Source of the DNA: Nilaparvata lugens
Taxonomy: Eukaryota; Arthropoda; Insecta; Hemiptera; Delphacidae
DNA: 64,000 nt
Direction of reading: 5' to 3'
Assembly (NCBI RefSeq): GCF_014356525.2
Contig: NC_052508.1
Span: 49,393,858 to 49,457,857, forward strand
Shown here: in pieces, positions 25,125 through 37,860 of the stretch
Layout of the letters: each line of letters opens with the position of its first letter
Position numbering within the stretch: position 1 is the stretch's first letter
The notes under the pieces: model-generated
The model's database searches: none
What the model was told of the DNA's origin: nothing
The model's input: the letters and a program-made list of their open reading frames with translations, nothing else
Translations under genes and position numbers: made by a program

Positions 25125-26094
25125 CTTGGGCTACAACTCATCACCCAGGCAAGTTTACCCTCTTCTAGAAGAACACCCAACACCCTCCTCCTACTCCTCC
25201 TTCACGTTTCAAGGGAAATTCTTCTCCGTTGGGCAGTTATCAGGAGCCCACCTTCTCATTTCACCCTTCTTAGACGCCAACCTCCCTCTCTTGTGAGCCC
25301 TAAGGGACACAACTTACTACTTGTGAAGATACTCCTTGGCGTTCGGTCAAGAAGGTCGCTCCTTCTTGTATGTAAATTGATGCAAGCCTCTTTCCTGTGC
25401 TCTGTGGAGTGCAGTGCTTGCCTTACATCATTCAACACGCTTTGAGCTTGCTCTAAAGGGGGGCAGTTCAATAATTCATACCTCAATTAAATTATCTCGC
25501 CCAATGTAGAGGGGGCCTCTCCGCAATCAGCTTAGTCACCGATAGTGTTGTCTTGTGTTTTAATTAAATTGATGAGGTGCTGTGGTGTTGAGTAGGCTTC
25601 ATTCATTGTAAGATTCTAAACTTCTGTAAAATTTCAGTTCTCCTTACTAACAAAGTCAATTATTTAAAGTGGATATTCTGATTAGATCAAACTCAATAGG
25701 CTTGGATTATTGGGAAAATGAATTATCTCACTTATTAGTTGAAATATATCCCCTGAAATTTCCCACTCTCCTATTGAGTATGTGCTTCTTGTTGGTGGAG
25801 AGCCCCAGAGGCTGTTCCATCCCGAATATTTCAAGGATTTGATTCAAACATGAAAAAATGAATAAAAAGGCAGACTTATCAGGCAACTTTATTCATGTGC
25901 ATGATAAATCTGGCTCTTAGAAGCTCCAATCAAAATTAATTGTTTTTTGAGTCCCAGTTTCCATATTTTCCATTGCATTTGTGAATCACATGCCACGGTT
26001 TCCTTCTTACATAATTTTCTTCATTCCTTCTTTCCTTTTTACTCATATTTATCACTCAATTTAGTTATTGAGTAAAATTGTTAAGTTCAATGGC
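25125..26094. other. Non-coding stretch, GC-richer at its left
   Basis: The segment at about 25150-25540 is less AT-rich than its surroundings and carries C- and G-runs, but the minus-strand 76-codon frame at 25256-25486 is unrecognised. The rest is ordinary AT-rich sequence. Confidence 0.4.
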
Positions 26095-26786
26095 ATTCCA
26101 AAAGGGCTTAAGTCATTTTTTTCACATTTTGAGGTTTTAGTTGAATATGATTCTAGAGCATAATTTCTAACATTGGAAAGACAAATCATGCCATAACAGC
26201 TTTAGTCAAGTATACTATAGACATTACAAATCAGAAATGTTTTCCAAAAGTGCTTTAGTCATGCCTTGTTCTTTTCCAAACAGGCTTAAGTCGCTGCCAA
26301 GCGTTTTGCGCATGCGCATTCCAGCAGTCAGCACCTATTTGCTGTGAGTTTGAGGTTATGCTGACTGATTGACTTTGATTAGTGAATCGTGTCAGTAAAA
26401 TGAAGAAGAATGTGATTAATTATGATAAATAAAAATTGATATTTTGTCATGCACTTGAATGGTTATTAAAAACCTTTGTTGGCATCTTGAAGACAAGCTA
26501 TGATTATCAATACTCTTATAAATAATAATAGTTTGAAGTTGTCTCCCATATGAATTTTCCAGTAGTGCTTAAGTCACTGACTTAAGGTCGTTTTGGGAAA
26601 AAACCAAATGTTTAACATCTTAAAAAAAAATATTTTTTGATTGAATCTCACTTTTAATTGAAAGAAGGATTTGAAACTGCAAATTACATGACTGATTCTA
26701 TTCCAAAGTAGCATTTAATTATATTATCAAAAAAAGAAAAATAGTTCCTGGGAAATTCACTTTTTTGACTTAAGACCTTTTGGAAT
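26095..26786. mobile_element. TIR element with repeated internal copies of its end motif, 692 bp
   Basis: The ends are inverted repeats of ATTCCAAAAGGxCTTAAGTC (26095 onward; complement ending at 26786), 20 of 21 bases matching. The same word recurs inside in altered form near 26242 and 26273, and as an abutting inverted pair at about 26556-26600. There is no open frame, so it is non-autonomous. Repeated subterminal copies of an end motif are typical of transposase-binding sites. I see no convincing target duplication and do not assign a superfamily. Confidence 0.65.
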
Positions 26787-27530
26787 CCACCTCCTCTCCA
26801 TTCCGGTTGTGGAGAAATGTTACAATATTTTTGTTTTTTACAGAATTAAGTTTGTTTTTTCGGTTCTTTTTCAAAATCATTTCTTTAATATATGAATCTT
26901 CTCTATTCAAGTGATAATAATGTGAAATATCTGTTCTATTTTTTGTTCTGAAGCATCTAAATTTGAAAATTTACTTTGTGAACATATTAGTGGTCTGAAA
27001 ATTTTGCGAAGTGAAGAGCTACAAGACTTAACCTATTTCGGACTATGTGTAACCATATCTAAACTGGGGAGAGGATTAGTACAAGGTTACCTTATTTTTC
27101 CTCTCCCTATCATTTATATGATGTATACTTATTATATCAATCAATAAAGAATGAAGAATAAATTTATATAATATTTTAAATATTTTGTCAATGCTTGAAA
27201 AACATTATCAAAAAATTGAAAGCAAAAAATTTACAAATAACGAATACGGAATATTACTCATACAGATCTTAGACTTCAATACTAGCACATTCAATATCAT
27301 TGATTCAGGTTCTACTTTTTTTTATGAATCCCTCTCACGTAAATCATAAACGGATACATTTTTGAACAATATGAAGTGATACTTCAAACGAAGCACAATG
27401 CATTTGTATAATATTCAGGGCGGCCATGATCAATAGAGAGGCTATCATGGGTTGACAAGTGTTTGTACCCAGATTCCCTCCCACTCCAGCACAAGATGGG
27501 GGAATCAAGGGGCATTCAGGAATAATTTAT
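26787..27530. other. AT-rich non-coding stretch
   Basis: No gene or repeat recognised. Confidence 0.5.
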
Positions 27531-28800
27531 GACAGGGAATAGGGGAAGGGGAAGAAGCGAGTGGAGCAGATGGTTTGTCTCTGAGGAGGAACGGAAGGAG
27601 GTTAGGAAGGGTGGGGGAGAGGAAGGAAGATGACACAATGAGATGGAAAATGGGAGAATTAGTGAGTGGTCATGTGGTGTGGGGAGCGGGTGACAGTCCA
27701 AGCGAGAAAGTGAAGGACACAGATTGATGGCTGGATGATCAGGATAGGTGTGCGAGTGAGTGAGGATAAGGGAGAAGAAGGGAATTTGGAAGGAGAAGGT
27801 GGATGAGGGGCGGAAAATGAAGAAAAGAAAACAGAACAGGATAAAGTGGATGAGAAGTTGAAGAGAAAAAAGGTGAAGAACAGAGAGAAGTGGAAAATTG
27901 AAAATAACTACTGTAGTAAGAGAGTTTGAGATGGAGGAAGTAGGAGAAGAGGATTACATAAAGAACAAAAACTTGAAGAGGCGAAGGGAGAAGCAAAGAA
28001 GATCAAGGAATAAATCCAAATGTGGGGGTACAATAGCAGAAGGAGAACTGGAAGATGTAGAGAAATTGGAAGTAAACAAAAACGAAGTAGAACTCGGAAT
28101 TGAAGAAGTTAAATATGGAAAAGATGATGGGAACGAGAGAAGATATCAATAAAAACATAAGAAGACAGATAAAAGATGTTGGATATATTGAAATAGACAG
28201 ATTTTGATAAGGTAAAGGTGAAAAAGAAATGAATATAGAGAATCAGGATTAGCTGAGAAAAAGGAAAAATATAAACTATTCAAAGAATTATAAGTCGAAA
28301 AAATGGGTATAGCATAAGAATAGCATACGGAGGATAACAATGAGGATTGAGGGTAAAGAACAATTGGAAGGATTCAAGAGAGAATGAAAAATAATAAATC
28401 CAACAAGGTTAGGAAAGATAATCAGTAAAATATGTATATAGAAGACATAAACGAGAGAAGTAGAAGGGAAATTTCATCACGAAGAAGGAAGTAGAAAGAT
28501 TGGAGAGAAAGAGAGCGGAAAATGGAAGACTCAAGGAATTGGAGGACATTGAATCTTGAAAGCGAAAATTGGAAAACACATGTAATCAAAGAAAAACGAT
28601 CAGAATATGAAAAATGAAAGAAGAAAGAACAGGACAGGTTGTAGGAAGAAAGTGTGATGAACAAGAAGTTCAAGTGGGAAAGTGGAGGGAAAAGATTTTC
28701 TAGAAGGGAAGGATTCTGTGAAGTAGAATAGGAAGAAGAAGGAAAGGTGGAGTAAGTGGAAACGGATAAGAAGAAGGAAGAGGGAGAGGTAGACAAGAAA
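27531..28800. repeat. Long purine-rich block, about 1.3 kb
   Basis: The + strand is A/G-rich over about 1.3 kb, the longest such block in the window. Several Lys/Glu/Arg-rich + frames and Ser/Phe/Leu-rich minus frames are open across it purely through composition. No motif or domain is visible in any of them. Confidence 0.75.
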
Positions 28801-30206
28801 CGATGAACGATGCGGGCTCAATTTGTCCAGAGGCCGAGTGACACTAATGAAAAGGACTGTCAAATGAAGACAGATGCTCCCAAGGGGGTTCCGAACCCTC
28901 CCTTCCCCCTCTAGGGCTGCCCACCACAGATTTCGTCCCCACAACATCACTGAAAATCATCCCCCACCTCTCCTCACCCTCAAAGTGCAATTGCTATTCA
29001 ATTCAATAGCTAGCTAATTCAATTAGTTAATTGTTTCGGGCGAAATCTGAGGTTATCATCAGTTTGCATGATGATGATGATGATTAAGGGGGTAGGAATT
29101 ATCGGGATTTTCCAAATACCTTGTATCATACCAACTCTACGGTGTATTATGTGCTATCAGTCTATCGCATAAATATTTCTCCCGATTATACCTCGTACAA
29201 TAGTTGTAACATTTTAACATTTTCAACACTTTAAATTGAAAATGTCTTTTTTTGTAATTCTAAAATGATTACTCAAATTCCTATCCAGTTCAAAGTGTCT
29301 TGATATCTTTGACCATGACAATGCTTTTACTGAGGATGACGCCTGTATGAGCCTCAGACCTGTGCACCGGTTATGAGAAGTTTGATGATGATAATTTGAT
29401 TATCTGAAAGATGAATGAACCTCCAGTTTTATGTTGGCTCCGAACCACCGGGGACTGTCAGTTGGTGCAGTTGAATGCAGCCACCCTTCCAACCGGATTT
29501 CTAAGAACATGTTAGTTATGTCAGCAGATTACATAGCAATATAAAGGCTAATGACTGAGTTGACCACTTAACCGAGTTGGCTTCATAGATATGTACATTT
29601 CTTAAATTCCATGTCGTTCAATTGTCAAAAAATCACAATTTACTCTCACATGAAATTCTTATGCATTAAGCTTGAGACATCCGTTCAGCAATATGGCCCA
29701 TCCGATTTTGATTTTTCAACAAAACTAGCTGCTATATTCAATATAAATGTGTAGCTCAATGAGTCCAATTGAAAGTTGGGTTGTATATTAGTAAGTATGT
29801 CGACTTGAATGTACAGTGAAACATTTTGTAAAAATAAAGTACCTACATCCTTCTCAATTCTAAATGAACTAAATTGAGAGGAAAATAAATGAGGAAACTT
29901 CAACAATAACTGGGTCTATTATGCTATTGTCGAAGCTTATGATGGAATAATGTAATTCTCGTCTCATGAAGCATGTTTCTTTGAGCCTCCTCATATTATC
30001 AATTCCATTCATGTAGCAAAACATTGGGACCGCTTTCAATAAAAGAGATGCAACTGATTTATAGGCGTGCAATCTGTCAAACATAGCAACTGTTCCAAAC
30101 TCTCGTAAGAATGGCCAGCAGTCACAAAATTTGTTGAGTTTTTCGTTATGCAAATAACTATTTATATATAGTAGCTGTGGAACTACATATAAAAAGTATA
30201 TGTATT

Positions 30207-30210
<4 letters not shown>
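28801..30210. other. Non-coding stretch with a short (ATG)n
   Basis: An (ATG)n run lies at about 29068-29083. Minus-strand frames near 29685-30153 are unrecognised. Nothing else is supported. Confidence 0.5.

Positions 30211-30268
<58 letters not shown>
30211..30268. repeat. (TA)29 microsatellite
   Basis: An uninterrupted TA tract of 58 bases, followed closely by a short (GCTA)n run at about 30287-30300. Confidence 0.97.
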
Positions 30269-30270
<2 letters not shown>

Positions 30271-30749
30271 TTGAATGACATCATAGCTAGCTAGCTAGCA
30301 ACAGCTGTGAGAGCAAGTAGTGTTTTTCTGTAGAAAAGTGGAGAAGGATATGTCTCCAAGGAGCAAGGAGACCCAAAACTGCTTTCTGTTTTCTGTGGCA
30401 GACGAACGGTTACACCATTATTTTCGTGTGTATGTGTGTGAGTGAAATATGCATCAGTATCAAACAAGAACAGAACGATTTTTAGGATTAAAGAAGAATA
30501 GAGTTGAGACAATCCTGTGATCTCAAGTAGTTGATTATCCGATCAGTCAATTACAACCTATTTATTACAGTCAGTACTCATCTATCTATACCTCCAGTTT
30601 CGTTCAGGTTCCAGTTTAGTGAGATTCTAGAATTTAAAAAAAACAAACGAATCTAGATTAAATCTTGATCTTTCAGTGTTGAATCCAGAGTATCAAGAAG
30701 ATACAACACACATTGAAAAATGAGAAACATTCAGGAGAAACATACTAAG

Positions 30750-30908
30750 ACCCGGTTTCACAAAAGCCTGAATAATTATACTTCTAATTTACTTCATGAT
30801 TGAATTCCAGAAGAACTAGACAGATTTTTTTGAGAAGGAGGCTTTTCTGATTGGTTCTCGTGGTATTTAATCGGGATAAACAGTTAATAGACCTTTGTGC
30901 AACCGGGT
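30750..30908. mobile_element. MITE with ACCCGGTT inverted ends, 159 bp
   Basis: The left end ACCCGGTTTCACAAAAG and the complement of the right end, ACCCGGTTGCACAAAGG, match at 15 of 17 positions. The interior includes GGCTTTTCTGATTGG and a TTTAATCGGGATAAA word. This is like a short ACCCGGTTGCACAAAAG family I recall from several hemipteran genomes. It has no coding capacity. Confidence 0.7.
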
Positions 30909-33804
30909 GAGAGAGAACAATCGGTGCGGACACTGGGTTCACAAGATTGAAGTAGGAAGCAAAAGTGAAGATTGCATTTGAGTGAAGAATTTTAATATAG
31001 TGCAGAATTCTGGATGAAGATGTTCACTTCCTTAATTTTTTCCGTAAAGTTTAATCTAAGAAATGTTAGTAGAAAATTCATCAGGAAAAAACGGAACGGG
31101 AGGTTTATTGAGGAGAAAACAATATTTTTGAGAAACTGTGTCTTCAGCACAAAGTGATGAAAAGAAGGAAGATCCGGGTATAAAGAAAAGGCCGACTGCA
31201 GAAAAGAGTAAAAAGTGAATAAGAGTGAGTGTGTGTATGTGTGCGTTGGGTGGGAGTCGTCTTTCGAGAATAACAATATGTGGAGAAACTACTACTATTG
31301 AGTGGGGGGGGGGACTGCACTGCACTGAACTGCAAACACACTGCTTCTACCAAATAAACAGGCAAAGTTACGACCCCTTTCCCCCTCTCTTCCCCTTCTG
31401 GTCCTCCCACACACTAAAACCAAGAGGTGCACAGCTGAATCGTCAAATTTTATCCGCTATTCTGGAAGAACGCGCACTGCCTTATAAACCACACACACAT
31501 TCCTCTCTCATTCTTTTCTCTTGCTTGTTCTCTCTCCCGACGATACCCTAGCTGTGCTCACTTGGCTTCACTAGTATTGGCAAAATCGTATCAACTTGCA
31601 CCGGATCAGGCAGCAGCCCTCACTTTCTATTCAATCGGACACTTTATTGTCAGGTGGTGACTCTGATATTGATTTTTTTATGAGTCGAAAAGTATTTTAG
31701 GTATACTAGTGAAATATATTTGAGTGGAATACTTTAATTTCACGGAGGACATTGCAATATATTTGAAACCGATCACAAGGTAGTAAATTGTTATTATTGA
31801 ATCAGAATCAGACACTATTCTCATGTTCATGTAAGGTAGTAAAAATGTTAGAATACATAATCTAATTTCAAATGAATACATCATATTATACTATTATAGA
31901 ATGTATCTATTCTACTTTCCTTGTTAGCAGCTTTTATACTAAATTATCCGTTGTGTTTTCTTCGAAAGCATTCAATGCTCAGAATATTGTACTTCATGAT
32001 AAACTTCTATTTATTGTCTTAGAGAAATGTATTTTCAGTGTGCCTCTTAATTCAGTTGCACTCAAATTGCTATAACTGTTTGTAATAAATTCCTGATTTT
32101 ATTTGAAAAAACACCTTATCTTACAAATGCAGGAGCTTCTCTCATTAAAATTCAACGGTAGCTATACAGAAATATATCGTGCTATTTGCAATTCTCTATC
32201 AATTTGCATTGTTATTGCGATTTCTCAGCAAAGTTCAATTCCATTTGACAATATTCATCCAGCTATCAACAGCCCGTGAATAGCATTGAAGATACCCGTC
32301 CATGAATATGGTGAAGATATTTTTGAATAGAGGTAAGAGTTAATGAAGGTAGAGTAATATACCTAGTTCACGAGTATAGTGTTTGGCTATTCATTCGTTG
32401 TAGTAAGCACTGTAGTAAATGAGAATAGGAAAACTAGTGGTGTGCATAGGGTTTAAAGAAAGGGGTTGGGGTTGTTATTTGGGTTGATGGGGGAAGGAGT
32501 GAGCTTGAAAAGATAAGAGAAGGCAAGTGAGGTTATAAAATAAGGCTTGTTGTCAAGAAGTGTATGTCTAGTGTCTAGTGGTATTCACTCTCCTAGCTTT
32601 GTTAGCCTCATACAGTCTCGTTGCATAGCACTCGACCTAGTTATTTTAAAAGGGATGCTCAAATTAATTAGCAGTCAAGCTTCTTCTTATTCTTCTCTTG
32701 TCTCCTTCATATTCTATCTTTCTTCTTATTTTCTTCTTTGTCCTTTTTTTCATCCTTCACTTGCCCGCTGCACAATATTGATACTGTAATTTAAATTTGA
32801 ACCACTAGTCTAGTCTTGTAACTGCAAATCAATTTGCTATGATGTCTTCTTGAATGTGTTGTACCGTATTCGAATACAATTATTGTGCAATAAGTGCAAA
32901 TTTTCTTTCGTCGTTGAAGTCGAAGTTTTGAAATCTTCAATTGTACTTCTCCAATCATGTTGGAGTAGTTACTGCTACTGTTGTTGTTTACACATTACTC
33001 AAATCATTTCTGGTCCACGATGATATATCATGAATCCATTCATAATTTTTTAACTATATATCCACTGTTGCTATCAGTCTGTATCTGTACATTGTGAATA
33101 TGTACAGACGTGCTATCATAATTGATATTTTTGATATTAATAAGAAAATTATCAACTCATTAAAATCTCACCAAACCCAATTACTGCTTCAAAAGTTTTG
33201 TAGAATCGATTCCTTACTTGTCAACTCCATTACTTCAAATCTCGTGTTCTAATTAGCTTACATAAAACTACAACAATTCAGTGCTTATTTGAGGCTGAAA
33301 AAGTAGTTACGAAAATACAATGTCCATGAATGTGTTTGATAACATAAATCTTGAGCTGATGATTATCGTATCAATTATCTCCTGTGCATCAACTCTTGTA
33401 ATATTCCATTGTATGTATCATAATTCTCCGACTTTTTAATGAGGTATAAAAAGTACCAGTACTATTCTGATGCATCTCTTCATAAATAATCATGGATGCC
33501 GTAACAGGTTGGCAGGACGTCAAGAGTAATCCATACATTGTTATCGATCCTCATTGTTTATTAACAATGAATGTTCTGCATTAAATAACGCTAACCAAAG
33601 CTGTAACTGATATTACTAAATTTTCAGAAAACAAGAGAATACAGCTAGGAATTTACAGCGACGTATACTTGCAATTAATTTTCCACATTTTGAACCCTGA
33701 ATATTCACATGTCAGAAACATTCTGCTTACTCAGATTCATTCCAGGCGGTAGACGTAGACAGCTCTAATTAATATAAATAACATATTTCATAACACACAT
33801 TTTT
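30909..33804. other. Non-coding stretch with small purine and pyrimidine tracts
   Basis: Contains a G10 run at about 31304-31313, a pyrimidine-rich patch at about 31370-31550 and another at 32680-32770. The overlapping short frames around 30992-31551 are unrecognised. No gene is supported. Confidence 0.5.
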
Positions 33805-33876
33805 CATTTTCTGATATCAAATCAATTTATTTTTCAGTAAAAAATAGAAAATAAATTGATTTGATATCAGAAAATG
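33805..33876. repeat. Perfect 29-bp inverted repeat, 14-base loop
   Basis: The arms at 33805-33833 and 33848-33876 are exact reverse complements (outer word CATTTTCTGATATC). The separating loop is 14 bases. Such a perfect AT-rich hairpin suggests a young palindromic element or a hairpin transcript. No flanking target duplication is evident. Confidence 0.9.
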
Positions 33877-34770
33877 GAAAAAAGAGTGAGTATCGTAGAA
33901 TGTAGAGAATATGGGTGATAACATTACAGATTAAGGATTTTATTTCAAGTTGATTGAACGAGAATCTACCGCTAATACACATGTACTGGAACCATAGCTA
34001 GAAAAGATGGAGAGTAGATTCTCTAATCTCATTCTATGCTGGTACTGATGTACAACCCTTCTCACTCATCTTAAAATGCCTTAAAACTTATTCACAGATG
34101 ACAGTCTAAAGTTGATTCCATCTCTATATTTTCACCATTGTGGATTTCATTCTTCTATTGATTTATCATATTCTTCCAATATAATATTTATCTTATAACA
34201 GTTCTTCTTTTATTTGTTACATTTCTATTTAAAGCTTCAAATTCCGACTAGTTTACTCCATCAAATTATGGTCTAATGATGAATAATGAACGTTCTTGGT
34301 GAGTTTGAAACTTCAAAAGGATTTAGAGTTCGTTTAGATGATAGAGGAATAAGAGGGTATTATATTAGAAACATGTAATTCAATCATCCAGGGCAATATG
34401 AACGTATTTTGGGATTTGAGATACTGTAACTGTTACCGCGGTTTCCAGATTACCGAGAGGGTAATGTGTATTAGATAAAGATAGATAAGGAAGGAGTGAT
34501 CGTGAGTAAATGATAACGGTGTTCAGTTTAGAACGGATTATAAACGAACTTTGTATTATCAGAGGCAGCTTAGGAAACATATTTTGGATTATTTTGACAG
34601 CCACTAGATAATATAGGCAGCGTTAGTGTAACGTTATACTGTAACGTTATTGGTCAGTGTATTGAATGAACCTCGAGGCGGTCATGTCCTGAATTTATGT
34701 GTCTGTGCAAGACACACGATACTATGTTCGCCGTTCACCGTGCGGGAATAATACCGTGGAGAGAGGATAG
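33877..34770. other. Non-coding stretch
   Basis: A short ACGTTA duplication lies near 34632-34650. No gene or RNA is recognised. Confidence 0.45.
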
Positions 34771-34772
34771 CC

Positions 34773-34856
34773 TAGATTCACTCCATACTGTCAGCATTGG
34801 TTGAATGGGAAGTATAAATGTTATTCATTAGCATTACTGACCATATAAAATCACCA
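34773..34856. mobile_element. Palindromic MITE, CTGTCAGCATT family
   Basis: The left arm reads GATTCACTCCATACTGTCAG. The right arm, complemented, reads GTGATTTTATATGGTCAG. The centre TTGAATGGGAAGTATAAATG matches the copy at 23308. Confidence 0.55.
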
Positions 34857-36120
34857 TGACTGAAATACATTATTCATGTCAGGGTGGAGCACTGCTAATC
34901 CTCCTCTCACTTAATTTCTCTCGCTTCTTGTTTATCTATCTATTGTGTAATGTGGCGAATTTTAGATGATTTGTAGTCTAACTTTGTTCTATCGAATTTG
35001 TTATTCTAGTCGAATGGAATTATATTTTAAATCTATCACGTTTATCAGTTGATATTGAACTTTAATCTTTTAAATGTATAACTCACAGATTTCGATTTCA
35101 TCCTGAAGAAGAAGTTCAAAATGTATAACTGACAATTCCTTATACATAAAGATAAAGGATTTATCTCAATTGTGTATACTTTTGAAATGAGAATTCTCGT
35201 GTAGAATAATTATGGTAAGTGATGATTCAAACTTATGAAGTTAATTATTTTTATTTATGAAAAATCTGGGTTGAATATTCTCATGGAACTCTCTGGTGAA
35301 TTCGGTAGAAAAATCAAATTATTTTGGCGAGCTAGAATAATAGTTTTTTTGCGACTGTAGACAACATCACCTTCGTTTGTCTTTTCCATCAATATTGGAA
35401 GATGATTTCTAGTGAATGATTCGATTCGTTAATAATTAGAAAATTGCTCTCGATGACTCATGGTATTTGAGCTGTAAAGACAGCGATACTACCCTCTTGC
35501 ATTAATATAAAACACGACCAACGGAGATAATACTTCAACTAAAATATGGATGTAATATTTACAAAGGAATTCTTTTGCTTTCAAGTCAAGTAGGCTTATT
35601 TAATGCAACATATTCTGTTTGAAAGTAATAGAATGTTATCTATAATATAAACATTTCAAGTAGCTTACATTTCCATTTTGCTTAATCATTTTCTTAATAT
35701 TTCCAGCCTTTGTTTTATAACTCCCTCCTACCTCTGATAATATCATTGCATAACGCTTAAAACAGTTTCTTTTGTAGCCAAATTATGAAAGACAAACCTA
35801 CATAATTCAGGCAGACCTGATAACAATAGACTAATAAAATTTGTTGCACTAATGCTGCATTGTTCATTCGGTATGTGATTTGTCATGTGTTACATTTTAT
35901 GTGGTAAATTATGAGTAAGTGGTACATTACTCAAATGACATTGTGGTCATTGGCTGCATGACATCGGCTATCCAATCACATGGAAGCATTTCGTTCCAGA
36001 CTATGTCAATGAAACGTTTAGTGATCGTATAGTACCTTAAAATTTGTTCTATGTTTGTCAATAAGATATTGAAATAATTTTCATTTTATTCTATTCAATT
36101 CAACCATCTTCTATTTTTAA
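34857..36120. other. AT-rich non-coding stretch
   Basis: No gene or repeat recognised. A lone donor-like ATGGTAAGT at about 35214 has no acceptor tract before it. Confidence 0.5.
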
Positions 36121-36140
36121 ATCATATGAAATGAATCAAT

Positions 36141-36209
36141 TTTACTAATGCAATTCTCCTTTTGTTTTAGGTAAGTGAAGTTCAGCTCAATGACTGGAAG
36201 GTTGTGAGT
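36141..36209 (+). promoter_or_regulatory. Candidate recursive splice site 2 (junction 36170/36171)
   Basis: TACTAAT (36143-36149), close to the ideal branch-point consensus, precedes the tract CTCCTTTTGTTTTAG, whose AG ends at 36170. The donor GTAAGT follows immediately at 36171-36176, so the exon length is zero. A second donor-like GTGAGT lies at 36204-36209, bounding a possible 33-nt recursive-splicing exon (36171-36203). Branch A to AG is 22 nt, a normal distance. This is the best match of the three to the fly ratchet-site consensus of pyrimidine tract plus AG/GTAAGT. Confidence 0.72.
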
Positions 36210-36448
36210 AAATTTATTAATCCTGTTTTCAGTCCGAATGCCTTGTGTCATTGAGAAGCCTGAAGTCTTGTAATATAATACAGTTCAAAATAGTGAAGAG
36301 GCTCCCACAAACTAGTCATATAAAATCATCAAATTTATATTCATGGAATAGTTACTAGGATAGGATATAGGTATAGGATAGTACTAGGAATAGATGTAGC
36401 TGCTATTCACGTTTATTGTCTCTTTTCTGTTTAGGGCTACTTGTAATA

Positions 36449-36577
36449 TAATTAGAAATACAAATATCAGTTCCCTTTTTGAATTATTTCATCACAACAT
36501 GTTTCGGACATTCATGCCATTTTCAAGTGATTTGAAATAAATAATAGGTACTGAGATTTATATTTCTATTTATATTC
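36449..36577. mobile_element. Fold-back repeat with a TTTCGGAC...TGCCATTTTCAAGTG core
   Basis: The arms AGAAATACAAATATCAG and, complemented, AGAAATATAAATCTCAG form an imperfect inverted repeat. Between them a core on the minus strand reads CACTTGAAAATGGCAT...CCGAAACATGTTGTG. The same core and arms recur in opposite orientation at 41221. In Penelope-like retroelements a CTGATGA...GAAAC hammerhead core is known near the termini; this resembles a damaged version, so kinship is inferred, not shown. Confidence 0.55.
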
Positions 36578-36879
36578 ATGTTTAATTGACGGGAATCATT
36601 TCCTAGAATAGGGCCTTCAAATGTTCATAGTAGCGAACCATTTATCTAATGTAGGTCATCCATTGTACGATTATGCAATTCAAGAAGTTGAAAAATGTGT
36701 GGGATTCTCACCTTGCTCAGTATCATTTGGTAGGAAAGCAGCCCTTTCACAAAAGATTCAATGAGCATTTCAAGAGAATTTTCTCTGGGCTCTTTAGAAA
36801 GTAGACTATAATTTCTGGAGACTGCTTCAATTTTGAATGGACTGTAAATGCTGTTAGGTAGTGAAGTAAATCTTTTGTG

Positions 36880-37860
36880 TCGTCTCTCTTCATTCCCTTC
36901 CTGTTTGTATAGCTTTCTTCCTCTTATTTCCTTTCTACACGAAGAAGTCCAGTTCATTTCTTGGATGCAGAGCCTTCTAAATCTCGTTGCTGCAGACTTC
37001 ATTCGTCTTCTTTATGCGCGGGCAGTGACCAATTTTTCTTCTCTCCTATCTTTCTACCTCTTTCTTTCTACGTGTCTCCTGCTCGCTATGTGTCTTACTT
37101 ATGTTGTGTGTCTTTCTTTTGAAGTGGGAATAAGATACTGATGTAAGGGTCCTCTTTCTCATCCCTTCACCAGCCTTATCTACTTATCTAGTCCTCTTTT
37201 TTATCTCTATTTTTCTTTTACATTTCTTTCTCACTCTTTTCCTTCCCCATCTTCTTCGTCCTTGTTCTTTCTTCCTTATATTTTTCATCCTTACTTTTTT
37301 TCTTTATAATCTTTCGTTATTTCCATGTTCATCCTATTTACATTTATCTCTTATGTCATTCCACTTTTTCATTCATATTATTCATATTATATTTATTTTC
37401 TCTCTTATGATCTGCTTCTTTTCTTCCCTTTGTCTCCATTTTTTCTTCAATTCAATCCATATTCTCTTTAACGTTTTATTCGCATCCCTCAGGTTCCTTT
37501 TCTCTCTTTCTCACTCATTTCATCTCCTTCATTTTCTTTCATGTTTTATGTTCTCTTTTCCCACTTCTTATATCCTTCTCTCGTGTTTCTGCTTTTCTCT
37601 AATACTTTTCTAGTCCTCTTATTATTGCTGGTCTTCCTTTTCCCCCATCCTCCTTGATTTTCTCCCACTCTTCTGTTTTTCTTCTCTTTTTTCCATCTTC
37701 TCTCTTTTCTATTCCTTTCTTCCACCTTTTTTTCCCTACCCTTTCATCTTCTTCTATTTACTTTCTCACTTTCCTTCAGTTCCGAATTTTTGTCCTTTTC
37801 CTCCCTTTCGCTATACTCCATTAATTTGTCTTTGTTGCCAGTTCTGTGTGTCCCTTATCT
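36880..37860. repeat. Pyrimidine-rich block, about 1 kb
   Basis: C/T-rich + strand with a less biased gap near 37110-37155. The Phe/Ser/Leu-rich open frame at 37353-37613 is an artefact. The 118-codon minus frame at 36646-37002 partly overlaps the left edge and has no recognisable domain. Confidence 0.7.

Noticed and set aside
36646..37002. 118-codon minus-strand frame
   Set aside because: More mixed in composition than the artefact frames, but no domain is recognised, it overlaps a pyrimidine-rich block, and it is antisense to the inferred intron.
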